A DNA stretch of 64,000 nt from JAOPZW01 sp963789015. GTDB taxonomy: Bacteria; Actinomycetota; Thermoleophilia; Solirubrobacterales; Solirubrobacteraceae. The position numbers and the translations under genes were made by a program. The stretch lies in NCBI GenBank assembly GCA_963789015.1, contig CAWBIU010000003.1, positions 124,001 to 188,000 on the forward strand. The letters run 5' to 3'. A model generated the notes under the pieces. The model was not told the DNA's origin. It ran no database searches and worked only from the letters and a program-made list of their open reading frames with translations. Of the stretch, positions 33,233-42,116 are shown piece by piece; the stretch's first letter is position 1; every line of letters begins with the position of its first letter.

Positions 33233-34110
33233 GGCTCGGCGGCCCGCAGCGCGGCGCCGCGGCGCAGCGTGCCCGGCTCCGCCGCCAGAGCGACCACGGA
33301 CGCCGTCACGAGGACACCACCGGCGATCTGCGTCAGCGTCAGCGAGTCGCCGAGCACGAGGTAGGACAGGACGACGGCGGTCGCCGGCTCGATCGTGGCC
33401 AGCCGCGCCGCGGGCCCCGCGCCGATGGAGCGGATGGCCGAGTAGAAGAGCAGCGTCGGCACGGCCGTGCCGAGGATGACGACGAGCAGCGCGTAGGTCA
33501 GCGCCGGGCCCGAGGTCCCCTCGACGCCGCGCACGAGCGCGGCGATCAACATGGCCACGGCGCAGCCGCTGTAGGCCAGCGCGACGAACTGGAAGGCGTC
33601 GACGCCGCGCTGCATGACGTGGCGGCCGCCGAGGATGAACGCCGCGGTGAACACGCCCGCGCCCAACCCGCACACGATGCCCAGCCCCGACGCCGACTGC
33701 GGCGCGCCGACGGTCAGCGCGATGCCGGCCATCCCGACGCCGAGCAGCGCCGCGCGGCGCGCACCGAGCTGCTCGCCGAACAGCGCTCCCGCCGCGACGG
33801 TGACGAGCAGCGGGTAGATGTAGAAGAGCAGCGTCACCAGGCCCGGCGACGCGTTGTCGAAGCCGACGAACAGGCACGCCGTCGCCCCGAGCTGGGCGGG
33901 CCCCAGGGCGACCGCCAGGGTCATGTTGCGCGGCGACGGCCGTGGCCGCCCGCGCAGCAGGACGATCGCCGCGAAGATCAGCGAGCCGCCGCAGAAGCGG
34001 ACCGCGAGCAACGTGAAGCTGTCGCCGCCCTCGTCGTAGAACAGCGTGCCGAAGATCCCGAGCGTGCCGTACGTCACGCCGGCGCCGATGGCCAGGAGGC
34101 GGCCGTTCAT
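33229..34110 (-). CDS. EamA/DMT-superfamily transporter
   Basis: A 293-residue protein with ten predicted membrane segments in two EamA repeats (residues 5-140 and 148-280; YGTLGIFGTLFY, LLFYIYPLLVTVAAG, then ATIEPATAVVLSYLVLGDSL). Family members export amino acids or other metabolites. It lies 34 nt after the Rid-repeat gene and overlaps azlC, so it belongs to the same minus-strand unit. Confidence 0.87.
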   Translation of the reverse strand: MNGRLLAIGAGVTYGTLGIFGTLFYDEGGDSFTLLAVRFCGGSLIFAAIVLLRGRPRPSPRNMTLAVALGPAQLGATACLFVGFDNASPGLVTLLFYIYPLLVTVAAGALFGEQLGARRAALLGVGMAGIALTVGAPQSASGLGIVCGLGAGVFTAAFILGGRHVMQRGVDAFQFVALAYSGCAVAMLIAALVRGVEGTSGPALTYALLVVILGTAVPTLLFYSAIRSIGAGPAARLATIEPATAVVLSYLVLGDSLTLTQIAGGVLVTASVVALAAEPGTLRRGAALRAAEP

Positions 34111-34144
34111 GGCCGCCTCCCGCCGGCTCCGGCGCCCGAGCCGC

Positions 34145-35536
34145 TCAGCTCTTGGGGACGTAGCTGATGAGGTCGAGCAGGATGTTGGCCCCGGGCACGA
34201 CGAGCGGGCCGCCGATCCGCAGGGTGGTCGAGGCGGGCTTGTCGCCGGGGAAGCGCGAGGCCCACTCGTCCTGCATCGTCTCGGCGAACCAGGTGAAGTC
34301 GTCGTGGAAGGCCTGGCGGCGACACAGGTTCTCGAGCGTCGTGCCCGCCGCCTCGGAGATCGCCGAGACGTTGTCGAGCATGTAGTGCATCTGCATCTTC
34401 GCGGGCTGGCCGTACCAGGGGAACTCCGGGTGGCGCTTGGTCTTCTCGGCCAGCGCTCCGCTGGAGTCGAAGGCCATCTGCGTCGAGAAGAACAGGAACT
34501 GGCCGGCCTTGACCGCCTGCGGCTCGTGGCCGAGCGGCTCGGGCGCCTCGGACGTCTCGATCGTCTCGATCGTCAGGTCCGAGTCGTCGGCGAGCAGCTT
34601 GAGCGCGATCTCGATCCGGCTGCCCTTGCCGCCGAGACCCATGTAGGGGATCACGACACGCGCCGGCGGGTTCTCCGGGAACCAGCGCTTCCAGACGCGG
34701 TCCATGCCGGCGAAGTCGGCCGGCGAGGCGATGTAGACCGTCGCCTTGACGGTGTTCTTCAGCGATGAGGCTCCGGCGACCGCGGCGATCTTCTCGAGCT
34801 TCTGGAGCACGTACTCGGTCTGGTTCTCGATCTCCGAGCCGTACCAGAAGTACGGGTTGACCCGCGCCTCGCGAGCCAGGCCGCTGGGCTCGCCGAGGTG
34901 CACGTCGGACAGGTAGTCGCCCTCCCAGTCGACTGGGATCTCGCCGGCCAGGAAGATCCAGTCGCCGTTGCGGATCGCGGGCGAGTAGCCGGCGAGCGGG
35001 CTCGGCACGCCGGCGGGCGCGGGGAAGCCCTTCTTCTCGACGCCCGGCTGCTTCTCGATCGAGATCATGTCGACCTCGAGGATCGTGTTGCGCACGAGCA
35101 GCCCGTCCTCGCGGATGCCCATGCCCGTCGATGCCGGGCGCGGGTCGTCGATGTACTCGTTGCGGGTCTGCAGGTACGGCGTGATCGAGATGCGCGGCCA
35201 GGTGTCGCCCTCGGCGAACGCCTCCATCGTCGGGTAGCGCGACGCGAACCACTGGTAGATGCGCATCACGTCGGAATGCATGTCCATGCCCGCCGCCTCG
35301 TGCAGCGCGGCCAGGTTCTTGAGGACGAAGTCCGACTGCAGCCGCAGCTGATCGCCGGTGTTGGGGTTGGCGAGCTTGCACTCCTCGGCAATCCCGGTCA
35401 CGAAGTCGCTGGCCAGCTGGCCTGCGACGAAGAGCCATCCACCGGCCTTGATCGCGGGGCTGTACGGAGCCAGAGGCTTGGGGATGTCGCCGGGCCAGAT
35501 GGCCTGACGCTCGCCTGCGGTGTTGACGGTTGACAC
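34145..35536 (-). CDS. protein with three tandem Rid (YjgF/YER057c/UK114) domains
   Basis: A 463-residue protein, over three times the length of a normal Rid protein (about 130). Three related segments start at PYSPAIKAGGWLFVAGQLA (about residue 24), GYSPAIRNGDWIFLAGEIP (about 182) and HEPQAVKAGQFLFFSTQMA (about 338), and each is followed by a helix and a NTVKATVYIASPADFAGM-like strand. RidA proteins are trimers that hydrolyse reactive enamine/imine intermediates, so this could be a single-chain pseudo-trimer. A clear RidA-type catalytic Arg (PARV-like) is seen in repeat 2. Start GTG 35536. Confidence 0.8.
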   Translation of the reverse strand: MSTVNTAGERQAIWPGDIPKPLAPYSPAIKAGGWLFVAGQLASDFVTGIAEECKLANPNTGDQLRLQSDFVLKNLAALHEAAGMDMHSDVMRIYQWFASRYPTMEAFAEGDTWPRISITPYLQTRNEYIDDPRPASTGMGIREDGLLVRNTILEVDMISIEKQPGVEKKGFPAPAGVPSPLAGYSPAIRNGDWIFLAGEIPVDWEGDYLSDVHLGEPSGLAREARVNPYFWYGSEIENQTEYVLQKLEKIAAVAGASSLKNTVKATVYIASPADFAGMDRVWKRWFPENPPARVVIPYMGLGGKGSRIEIALKLLADDSDLTIETIETSEAPEPLGHEPQAVKAGQFLFFSTQMAFDSSGALAEKTKRHPEFPWYGQPAKMQMHYMLDNVSAISEAAGTTLENLCRRQAFHDDFTWFAETMQDEWASRFPGDKPASTTLRIGGPLVVPGANILLDLISYVPKS

Positions 35537-35604
35537 CTGGTCGCCTGCCTTTCTCTCTCGCTGTCGCGCTTCGGCGCGGCGGCAGCCTACCGCTTTCCTC
35601 AGGC

Positions 35605-35619
35605 ATACCTATGAGGTAT
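35605..35619. promoter_or_regulatory. inverted repeat in the divergent Rid/ABC promoter region
   Basis: ATACCT-ATG-AGGTAT is a perfect 6-bp inverted repeat with a 3-nt centre, 69 nt before the Rid gene and 10 nt before ATG 35629 of the ABC ATPase. It is AT-rich compared with the surroundings. It looks like an operator controlling both directions. Confidence 0.5.
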
Positions 35620-35628
35620 ACGTAGCCG

Positions 35629-37212
35629 ATGGCTTCGCCTGCCGATCGCTCTCGACCGCGCCGCAGGGGCCGGATCCCGACCGTGGACATGTCCAAGGTC
35701 CCTCACGTCCGGATGCGCGGGATGCGCAAGACCTACGGGTCCACCGTCGCCAACGACGACGCCGAGCTCGAGCTCCGGCCCGGCGAGATCCACGCCGTGC
35801 TGGGCGAGAACGGGGCCGGCAAGACCACCCTCATGAACGCGCTCTTCGGGATGGTCCAGCCCGACGAGGGCACGATCACGCTCGACGACGAGGAGGTCGT
35901 CCTCGACGGCCCGGCCGAGGCGCTGGATCGCGGCATCGGGATGGTCCACCAGCACTTCATGCTCGTGCAGGACTTCACCGTCGCCGAGAACGTCGTGCTC
36001 GGCTCGGTCTCCCCGTTCAACATGTCCTTCCGCCCCAAGGCCGTCGAGCGCGAGGTGGCCGAGGCGGCCGAGCGCCTGCGGATGACCATCGATCCGCGCC
36101 GGCGCATCCGCGACCTTCCGATCGACACCCAGCAGCGCGTCGAGATCTTCAAGCTGCTCTATCGCGGCGCGCGCGTGCTGATCCTCGACGAGCCGACCTC
36201 GTCGCTCGGCCCGGCCCAGATCGACGACCTGTTCGGGACGCTCAAGGAGCTGCGGGCCAGCGGCCGCTCGGTCGTGATCGTGACCCACAAGCTCAGCGAG
36301 GTCATGGAGATCGCCGACCGCGTGACCGTCCTGCGCAACGGGCGCACCGTCAACACGGTCGAGCAGGGCTCCTACGACGAGCAGCTGCTGGCTCGGCTCA
36401 TGACCGGCCACGAGCTGCACGAGCTGCCCAAGCACCGCGCGATGGCCGAGGGCACCGAGCCGGTCCTGCGCGTCCAGGACGTCGTCGTCCACACCCGTGA
36501 CCGCGAGAACGCCGTCGCCGGCGTGAGCTTCGACGTCCACCCGGGCGAGATCGTCGGCGTCGCCGGGGTCGAGGGCAACGGCCAGCGCGAGCTCGTCGAC
36601 GCGCTGACCGGCGTGACCAAGATCTCCGAGGGCACGGTCCTGCTCGGCGGCGAGGACATCACCGCGCGCTCGCCGCTGGAGCTGCGCAAGCTCGGCGTCA
36701 GCGGGATCCCCGAGGACCGCCAGGGCTGGGGCCTCGTGCTCGACATGACCGTGGCCGAGAACCTGGCGCTCTCCGACGTGCCCGCGGGGCGCTTCGTCGA
36801 GCGCGGCCTGCTGCGCCCGCGCGCCATCCGCGAGCACGCCCGGCGGCTGCTCGAGGAGTACGACGTGCGCCCGCCCGATCCCGACCTGCCCGTCCTGTCG
36901 CTGTCCGGCGGCAACCAGCAGAAGGTCGTCCTCGCCCGCGAGCTCTCGCGCGAGCTGCGGGTGATCGTCGCTGCCAACCCGACCCAGGGCGTCGACGTCG
37001 GGGCGACCGACTACGTGCACCGCAAGCTGCTCGAGGCACGCGACCGCGGCGCCGGCATCGTGCTCGTGTCGATCGACCTCGACGAGCTGCTCAAGCTGTC
37101 GGACCGGATCCTGTGCGTCTACCGCGGCGCCGTCGCCTACAACTCGCCGGCCAGCACGGTCTCCATCGACGACCTCGCGATGGCGATGGGCGGCACGAAG
37201 GCGGCCGCCTGA
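35629..37212 (+). CDS. ABC transporter ATP-binding protein, nucleoside/simple sugar type (two ATPase domains)
   Basis: A 527-residue duplicated ATPase. Domain 1 has Walker A VLGENGAGKTT and Walker B VLILDEPTSSLG, with Q-loop MVHQHFMLVQDF. Domain 2 has a degenerate Walker A (GVEGNGQREL, no Lys) and the signature LSLSGGNQQKVVLARELS, as usual in this group (RbsA/NupA-like). It energises import with the permeases at 37212 and 38333 and the BMP lipoprotein at 39346. ATG 35629 has a GAGG inside the upstream inverted repeat; ATG 35689 is an alternative that fits the domain start better. Confidence 0.9.
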   Translation: MASPADRSRPRRRGRIPTVDMSKVPHVRMRGMRKTYGSTVANDDAELELRPGEIHAVLGENGAGKTTLMNALFGMVQPDEGTITLDDEEVVLDGPAEALDRGIGMVHQHFMLVQDFTVAENVVLGSVSPFNMSFRPKAVEREVAEAAERLRMTIDPRRRIRDLPIDTQQRVEIFKLLYRGARVLILDEPTSSLGPAQIDDLFGTLKELRASGRSVVIVTHKLSEVMEIADRVTVLRNGRTVNTVEQGSYDEQLLARLMTGHELHELPKHRAMAEGTEPVLRVQDVVVHTRDRENAVAGVSFDVHPGEIVGVAGVEGNGQRELVDALTGVTKISEGTVLLGGEDITARSPLELRKLGVSGIPEDRQGWGLVLDMTVAENLALSDVPAGRFVERGLLRPRAIREHARRLLEEYDVRPPDPDLPVLSLSGGNQQKVVLARELSRELRVIVAANPTQGVDVGATDYVHRKLLEARDRGAGIVLVSIDLDELLKLSDRILCVYRGAVAYNSPASTVSIDDLAMAMGGTKAAA

Positions 37213-38336
37213 TGGCGCAGGAGGAGCAGGTCGCGACCGCGGAGGAGCGGCCCACGCCCAGGGGGCCGGGCGGCGGGCTGAACGACACGATACGCCGGCT
37301 CAGCCTGCCCTCCGCGGGCCGCCGCGGGTGGCTGCGCACGCTGGGCGCCGTCGTCGCGACGCTCATCATCTTCGCGCTGCTCATCACGATCCTCGGCGCG
37401 AACCCGGTCGACGCCTTCGATGCGATCATCAACGGCTCGGTCGGCAGCGCGTTCAACTTCGGCCAGACGATCATGATCGCCAGCCTGCTGTGCTGCACCG
37501 GTCTCGCTGCCGCGATCCCGTTCCGCGCCCACCTCTGGAACGTGGGCGGCGAGGGTCAGATGTGGTTCGGCGCGTTCTGCACGCTCGCCGCGGCGTTCGC
37601 CCTGCCGACGAGCATGCCGCACTGGCTGCTCACCGCGCTGTGCGTCCTCGCGGCGATCGTCGGCGGCGCGGCATGGGGCTTCGTCCCCGGCATCCTCAAG
37701 GCGACGATCAACGCCAACGAGGTCATCACCTCGCTGATGATGACCTTCATCGCCATCGAGCTGGGCAACTGGGCGATCGACGGGATCTGGGCCCAGGGCG
37801 CCTCCAACCAGACCAAGGACGTGCCCTTCGAGGCGCTGCTGCCGAACATCTGGACGGGCACGCTGGTCACGCTCGGCGCGGTCTTCGCCGTCGTCGCCGC
37901 GATCGTCGCCTGGGTGGTCATGGCCCGCACGAAGCTCGGCTTCGAGATCCGCGCCATCGGGCTGAACGCGAACGCCGCCCGCATGAGCGGCATGTCGATC
38001 AGCCGCGTCGCCGTCACCACGTTCCTGCTCGCCGGCGGCTTCGCCGGCCTGGCCGGCGGGATCTTCATCCTCGGCATCAACGGCGCGCTGCCCGCCGGCT
38101 TCAACCTCTCGAACTTCGGCTACCTGGGGATCGCCGTCGCGCTCGTCGCGCGGCTGAACCCGCTGTGGGTCATCCCGTCGGCGTTCCTGTTCGCCGCGCT
38201 GCGCGTGGGCAGCGACGGCCTGCAGGCCACGACCGGCCTGTCGACGACGGTCGGGCAGATCCTGATGGCGCTGTTCGTCGTCCTGCTGCTCGGCTTCCGG
38301 CTGATCCGGCTGACCTATCCGGAGGCCGCCAAGTGA
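37212..38336 (+). CDS. ABC transporter permease (BPD_transp_2), first of pair
   Basis: A 374-residue permease with an N-terminal cytoplasmic tail of about 45 residues and eight to ten membrane segments. Motifs of nucleoside importer permeases: PFRAHLWNVGGEGQMWFGAF, INANEVITSLMMTFIA, MARTKLGFEIRAIGLNANAA. The ATG at 37212 overlaps the ATPase stop by one nucleotide. It forms the channel with the second permease. Confidence 0.92.
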   Translation: MAQEEQVATAEERPTPRGPGGGLNDTIRRLSLPSAGRRGWLRTLGAVVATLIIFALLITILGANPVDAFDAIINGSVGSAFNFGQTIMIASLLCCTGLAAAIPFRAHLWNVGGEGQMWFGAFCTLAAAFALPTSMPHWLLTALCVLAAIVGGAAWGFVPGILKATINANEVITSLMMTFIAIELGNWAIDGIWAQGASNQTKDVPFEALLPNIWTGTLVTLGAVFAVVAAIVAWVVMARTKLGFEIRAIGLNANAARMSGMSISRVAVTTFLLAGGFAGLAGGIFILGINGALPAGFNLSNFGYLGIAVALVARLNPLWVIPSAFLFAALRVGSDGLQATTGLSTTVGQILMALFVVLLLGFRLIRLTYPEAAK

Positions 38337-39253
38337 GCACGAGCCAGACGATCTTCAGTCTCGGGATCGCGCTGATGGTCCCGATGCTGCTGGCCGCGCT
38401 CGGCGAGCTGATCATCGAGCAGGCGGGCGTGATCAACGTCGGCATCGAGGGCGTCATGCTCATCGGGGCCTTCGGCACCGCGGTCGGCGTCAACTTCGGC
38501 GGCGAGAGCATCTGGGTCGGGCTGCTCGTGGCCGCCGGGGCGGGGATGGCCTGCGGGATCGTCCTCTCGCTGCTCTACGTGCGCCTCGGGACCGACCAGA
38601 TCATCACCGGGATCCTCTTCAACATCTTCGCCTTCGCGCTGACGACGACACTCGCCGCGAAGTACGTCGAGGCCAGCCCGGCGGCGTCGTTCCCGGAGTG
38701 GGACATCCCGCTGCTGCAGAGCATCCCGTGGCTCGGCGAGGTGCTCTTCAAGCAGGACCTGCTCGTCTACGCCGCCCTGCTCGCCGCGCCGCTCGTCTTC
38801 TACCTCATGCGGCGCACCTGGTTCGGGCTCTACGCGCGCTCGGCGTCGGAGTTCCCGCGCGCCGCCGAGTCGGCCGGGCTCAACGTGTTCCGGCTGCGCT
38901 ACGTCGCCGTCATCCTGGGCTGCACGATCACCGCGATCGGCGGCGCGCAGCTGTTCGCCAACTCGGGCGGCTTCGTCAGCGGCTACACCAACGGCCGCGG
39001 GTTCATCGCACTGGGCATCGTCGTGCTCGCGCGCTGGAACCCGTTCGCCACCGTCGCCGCGGCGCTGCTCTTCGGCATCGCCCAGGCGCTGCAGTTCCAG
39101 TCGCAGAACCTCGGCTTCGTGTCGGACGTCCCCACGCACGTGCTCGTGGCGCTGCCCTACGTCGTGACCATCGCCGCCGTCGTGCTCGCGCGCGGTTCGC
39201 GCTACCCCGCTGCCGTCGGGGTGCCGTTCCGCCCGAGCGGGTCGACGACATGA
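38333..39253 (+). CDS. ABC transporter permease (BPD_transp_2), second of pair
   Basis: A 306-residue permease. Typical motifs are GELIIEQAGVINVGIEGVML, RLGTDQIITGILFNIFAFAL and YTNGRGFIALGIVVLARWNP. GTG 38333 overlaps the first permease by 4 nt. With the duplicated ATPase and BMP lipoprotein it completes a nucleoside/purine-type (NupABC/RnsBACD-like) importer. Confidence 0.92.
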   Translation: MSTSQTIFSLGIALMVPMLLAALGELIIEQAGVINVGIEGVMLIGAFGTAVGVNFGGESIWVGLLVAAGAGMACGIVLSLLYVRLGTDQIITGILFNIFAFALTTTLAAKYVEASPAASFPEWDIPLLQSIPWLGEVLFKQDLLVYAALLAAPLVFYLMRRTWFGLYARSASEFPRAAESAGLNVFRLRYVAVILGCTITAIGGAQLFANSGGFVSGYTNGRGFIALGIVVLARWNPFATVAAALLFGIAQALQFQSQNLGFVSDVPTHVLVALPYVVTIAAVVLARGSRYPAAVGVPFRPSGSTT

Positions 39254-39345
39254 GCGAAGGACGCGACGACCAGATCCTCGGGGGAGGAGTGCACGTCAAA
39301 TCCGGGGCCGCCCCCAGGCCCCACGTGAGGAGGAAGGGGAAGCGC

Positions 39346-40494
39346 ATGCAGAGAGGGCGCAAGAAGCATCGACATGTCGCCGTGCTCGCCGTGCTCGGTG
39401 CTGTCCTGCTCGCCGTGCTGGCCGGCTGTGGGTCCGATGACTCGGGCTCCGGCGGCAGCAGCTCGACCGCGAACGCGGACTCGGCGAACTCGAACATCAG
39501 GGTCGCGGTGCTGTCGACCGGTGCGGTGAACAACCGCTCCTGGGCGAACTCGTGGGCCATCGGCGTGGCGAATGCCGCGAAGACCCTCGGCGTGAAGACG
39601 ACGATGGTCGGCAACGTCGAGACGCCGGACCAGTATGTGGCGCAGGGCTCGTCGTTCGCGGCGAAGGGCTACAACCTCATCATCTTCGCCCACGGGGCGA
39701 TGGACGCGCCCGCGCAGAAGCTCGCGCGGCAGTTCCCGAAGGTGCAGTTCGTGCAGGCGCCGTTCGAGTTCGCCGACCAGGCGGACGCCAAGAAGGAGCC
39801 GCCGAACCTCGGGCACGTCGACTTCAAGCAGGAGCAGGGCACGTTCCTGGCCGGCGCGATGGCGGCGATGGTCACCAAGACCAAGAAGCTCGGCGCCGTC
39901 TACGCGTTCCCGTTCCCGGCGCTGACCCGCCAGCCCGAGGGCTTCACCCTCGGCGCGCGCTGCGTGGACCCGGACATCAAGGTCGTCCAGAAGGCGACGA
40001 CCAGCTTCACCGACGCGGCGCTCGCGCGGGCGGCGGCCTCGTCGCTGTACTCCGACGGCGCGGACGTCATCATCAGCGCGGTCGACCAGGCCGTGCAGGG
40101 CGTCATCGCCGCCGCGAACGCGGCCGGCGCGGGCAAGTACGTCGTCCCGTCGTACTTCGACAGCTACAAGCTGGGCCCGAAGGTCGTGCTCACCAGCGTG
40201 CTCTACAACCTCGACGGCGTGGCCGAGGACATCATCAAGTCCTACACCGAGAAGAAGATCACGGACAACTGGTACAAGGAGTACACGCTGGGCAACGGCA
40301 ACGTCGGCGAGCTGGCGCCCAACCCGACCCTCCAGGGCTCCGTCGTGACCCCGGAGATCCAGAAGAAGGTCGATGACTTCAAGGCGAAGATCATCTCCGG
40401 CGAGATCAAGGTCCCCGACGCCGTCCAGGGCGACCCGACGATCGGCAAGGTCGGCTCCGGCATGAAGATCGATCCCAAGTCGATCGGCTGCTAG
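39346..40494 (+). CDS. BMP-family (PnrA-like) substrate-binding lipoprotein
   Basis: A 382-residue lipoprotein: Lys/Arg-rich start, hydrophobic stretch and lipobox LAVLAGC with lipidated Cys28, then a Ser/Gly linker. The binding domain has NNRSWANSWAIGVANAAK, HVDFKQEQGTFLAGAMAAM (BMP signature) and ADVIISAVDQAVQGVI. Characterised BMP proteins bind nucleosides such as guanosine or inosine; distant members bind other ligands. ATG 39346 has AAGGGGAAGCGC upstream. It is the last gene of the transport operon, ending before a strong hairpin. Confidence 0.92.
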   Translation: MQRGRKKHRHVAVLAVLGAVLLAVLAGCGSDDSGSGGSSSTANADSANSNIRVAVLSTGAVNNRSWANSWAIGVANAAKTLGVKTTMVGNVETPDQYVAQGSSFAAKGYNLIIFAHGAMDAPAQKLARQFPKVQFVQAPFEFADQADAKKEPPNLGHVDFKQEQGTFLAGAMAAMVTKTKKLGAVYAFPFPALTRQPEGFTLGARCVDPDIKVVQKATTSFTDAALARAAASSLYSDGADVIISAVDQAVQGVIAAANAAGAGKYVVPSYFDSYKLGPKVVLTSVLYNLDGVAEDIIKSYTEKKITDNWYKEYTLGNGNVGELAPNPTLQGSVVTPEIQKKVDDFKAKIISGEIKVPDAVQGDPTIGKVGSGMKIDPKSIGC

Positions 40495-40519
40495 GCGACC
40501 GAACGCACGAAAGGCACTG

Positions 40520-40547
40520 CGTGGCGCGGCCGTGGGGCCGCGCCACG
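40520..40547 (+). terminator. perfect 12-bp hairpin after the BMP gene
   Basis: CGTGGCGCGGCC, a GTGG loop and GGCCGCGCCACG form an uninterrupted 12-bp GC stem 25 nt after the BMP stop and 30 nt before the next ATG. There is no U-tract, as is common in high-GC actinobacteria. It may reduce read-through into the hydrolase genes or stabilise the upstream mRNA. Confidence 0.5.
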
Positions 40548-40577
40548 CCGGCACCGCCGAATGGAGGCCCCCAAGCC

Positions 40578-41369
40578 ATGAAGACCGAGATGTACTGCTA
40601 CCTCGAGGACCGGGAACGGCGCGTCCTGCCCTCCAACGAGGCGTTCGAGCGCTGGCTCGACCCCGAGCACACCGCGATCGCATGCATCGACATGCACCGC
40701 GGTCACGTGGGTCCCGACGCGGAGCTCACGCTGCCCGCGCCGCGCGCCCGCGCGCGGATCCCCGCCCACAACCTCTTCCACCAGCACGCGCGCGCGCTCG
40801 GCGTGCCGATCATCCACGTGCAGCACTGGCAGCGCCACGGCGGCATCGACGACGCGCGCTCCAGGGCGCACAACGTCGGCGCGAACTGGCGCGTGCTCTA
40901 CGAGCTGTACCTGCCGCCGAACCAGCTGATGCTCGAGCACAGCTGGGAGGGCACGAAGTGGCTGGACCTGATGGTCGAGGAGGAGCCCGGCGACCTCTAC
41001 ATCCGCACGAAGAAGCGCCTGTCGAGCTTCTACCCGACCGACCTCGAGTTCCTGCTGCGCCAGCTCGACGTCCACAACCTCGTCATCACCGGCACCTTCA
41101 CGGACGCCTGCGACCTGTCGACGGCGTTCGACGCGGCCAACCGCGACCTGCGGGTGATCATCCCGCGCGACGTCGTGGCCGGCTACAGCGAGGAGGCCGA
41201 GCACGCCGCCCTGCTGATCATCTCGCTGCACCTCGGGCTCGTCGTCGACGCGCCCGCGCTGCTGGCCGAGTGGTACGCGCGCAAGGGCGCCGATCTGCCC
41301 GAGGAGCTGCGGGGCGTCACCGACATCAACGAGGCCGCGGGCACGCTCGAGGTCGCGCAGGCCACGTGA
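40578..41369 (+). CDS. isochorismatase-fold cysteine hydrolase (263 aa)
   Basis: Catalytic residues Asp38 (CIDMHRGHV), Lys145/146 (IRTKKRLSSF) and Cys178 (GTFTDACDLST) are all present. The about 30-residue N-terminal extension before the fold is unusual. Family functions include biuret, N-carbamoylsarcosine, maleamate and nicotinamide hydrolysis. ATG 40578 has GGAGG 10 nt upstream. Its TGA overlaps the ATG of the next hydrolase, so the two are translated together and could hydrolyse successive or related amides. Confidence 0.9.
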   Translation: MKTEMYCYLEDRERRVLPSNEAFERWLDPEHTAIACIDMHRGHVGPDAELTLPAPRARARIPAHNLFHQHARALGVPIIHVQHWQRHGGIDDARSRAHNVGANWRVLYELYLPPNQLMLEHSWEGTKWLDLMVEEEPGDLYIRTKKRLSSFYPTDLEFLLRQLDVHNLVITGTFTDACDLSTAFDAANRDLRVIIPRDVVAGYSEEAEHAALLIISLHLGLVVDAPALLAEWYARKGADLPEELRGVTDINEAAGTLEVAQAT

Positions 41370-42094
41370 TGGCCGACCGCGCGGACATGACGGGGCGGCT
41401 GAACGCCGACCTGCGCATCGACCCGGCGCGCACCGCGGTGCTGGCCATCGACACGCACCGGGGCCACCTCGACCCGGACATCGCGACCATGCCCGTCTCC
41501 GCCGAGATCGCCGGCGACGTCGTGGCCGCGTCGGCGCGCCTGCTCGAGGGCACGCGCGCCGCCGGCATCCCGACCGCGTTCCTCGTGATGCACAACCGCA
41601 TCGTCGGCGGCGAGAGCGAGTACCTGCGCAACCCGTGGTGGCGGGCGGTCGAGTCGGCGCGCCAGAGCCTGACGCCCGACCTGCCCTCGACGATCTCGGG
41701 CCACAACCTGCCCGGCTCGCCGCAGACCGAGGTCATGCCCGAGCTGGCTCCCGGGCCCGCCGACTACGTCGTCAACTCCAAGCACCGGCTGAGCTCGTGG
41801 CTGGAGACCGAGCTCGACAGCTGGCTGCGCATGCAGGGCATCGACACGCTGCTGATGATCGGCATCAACACGAACACGTGCGTGCAGTGCGCCGCCTTCG
41901 AGGCGTTCAACCGCGACTACGCGGCGATCGTCGTCAGCGACTGCGTGCACAGCATGTACGGGCCCGATCTGCACGAGTCGGCGCTGCAGAACATCGCCCG
42001 CTGCTTCGGCTGGGTGCTGAGCACGGACGAGGTCCTCGGAAAGCTCGGCTCCGCGCGCTCCGCCGCCCCCGCCCCGGCCGCCTCGGCGGCCTGA
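41369..42094 (+). CDS. isochorismatase-fold cysteine hydrolase (241 aa)
   Basis: Catalytic residues Asp28 (AIDTHRGHLD), Lys138 (VVNSKHRLSSW) and Cys171 (GINTNTCVQCA). It is closer to the protein at 31523 (THRGHLDPDIAT against LHRGHLDPEVAT) than to its partner at 40578. It probably hydrolyses a carbamoyl or amide bond of the imported compound. The C-terminal Ala/Pro tail carries no known function. Convergent with the CocE-type gene by 22 nt. Confidence 0.9.
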   Translation: MADRADMTGRLNADLRIDPARTAVLAIDTHRGHLDPDIATMPVSAEIAGDVVAASARLLEGTRAAGIPTAFLVMHNRIVGGESEYLRNPWWRAVESARQSLTPDLPSTISGHNLPGSPQTEVMPELAPGPADYVVNSKHRLSSWLETELDSWLRMQGIDTLLMIGINTNTCVQCAAFEAFNRDYAAIVVSDCVHSMYGPDLHESALQNIARCFGWVLSTDEVLGKLGSARSAAPAPAASAA

Positions 42095-42116
42095 GGGCGG
42101 AGGCGGCGGGCCCGCA

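Noticed and set aside
42106..42115. GCGGGCCCGC palindrome between convergent genes as a terminator
   Set aside because: Self-complementary with no loop and expected by chance in very GC-rich sequence.
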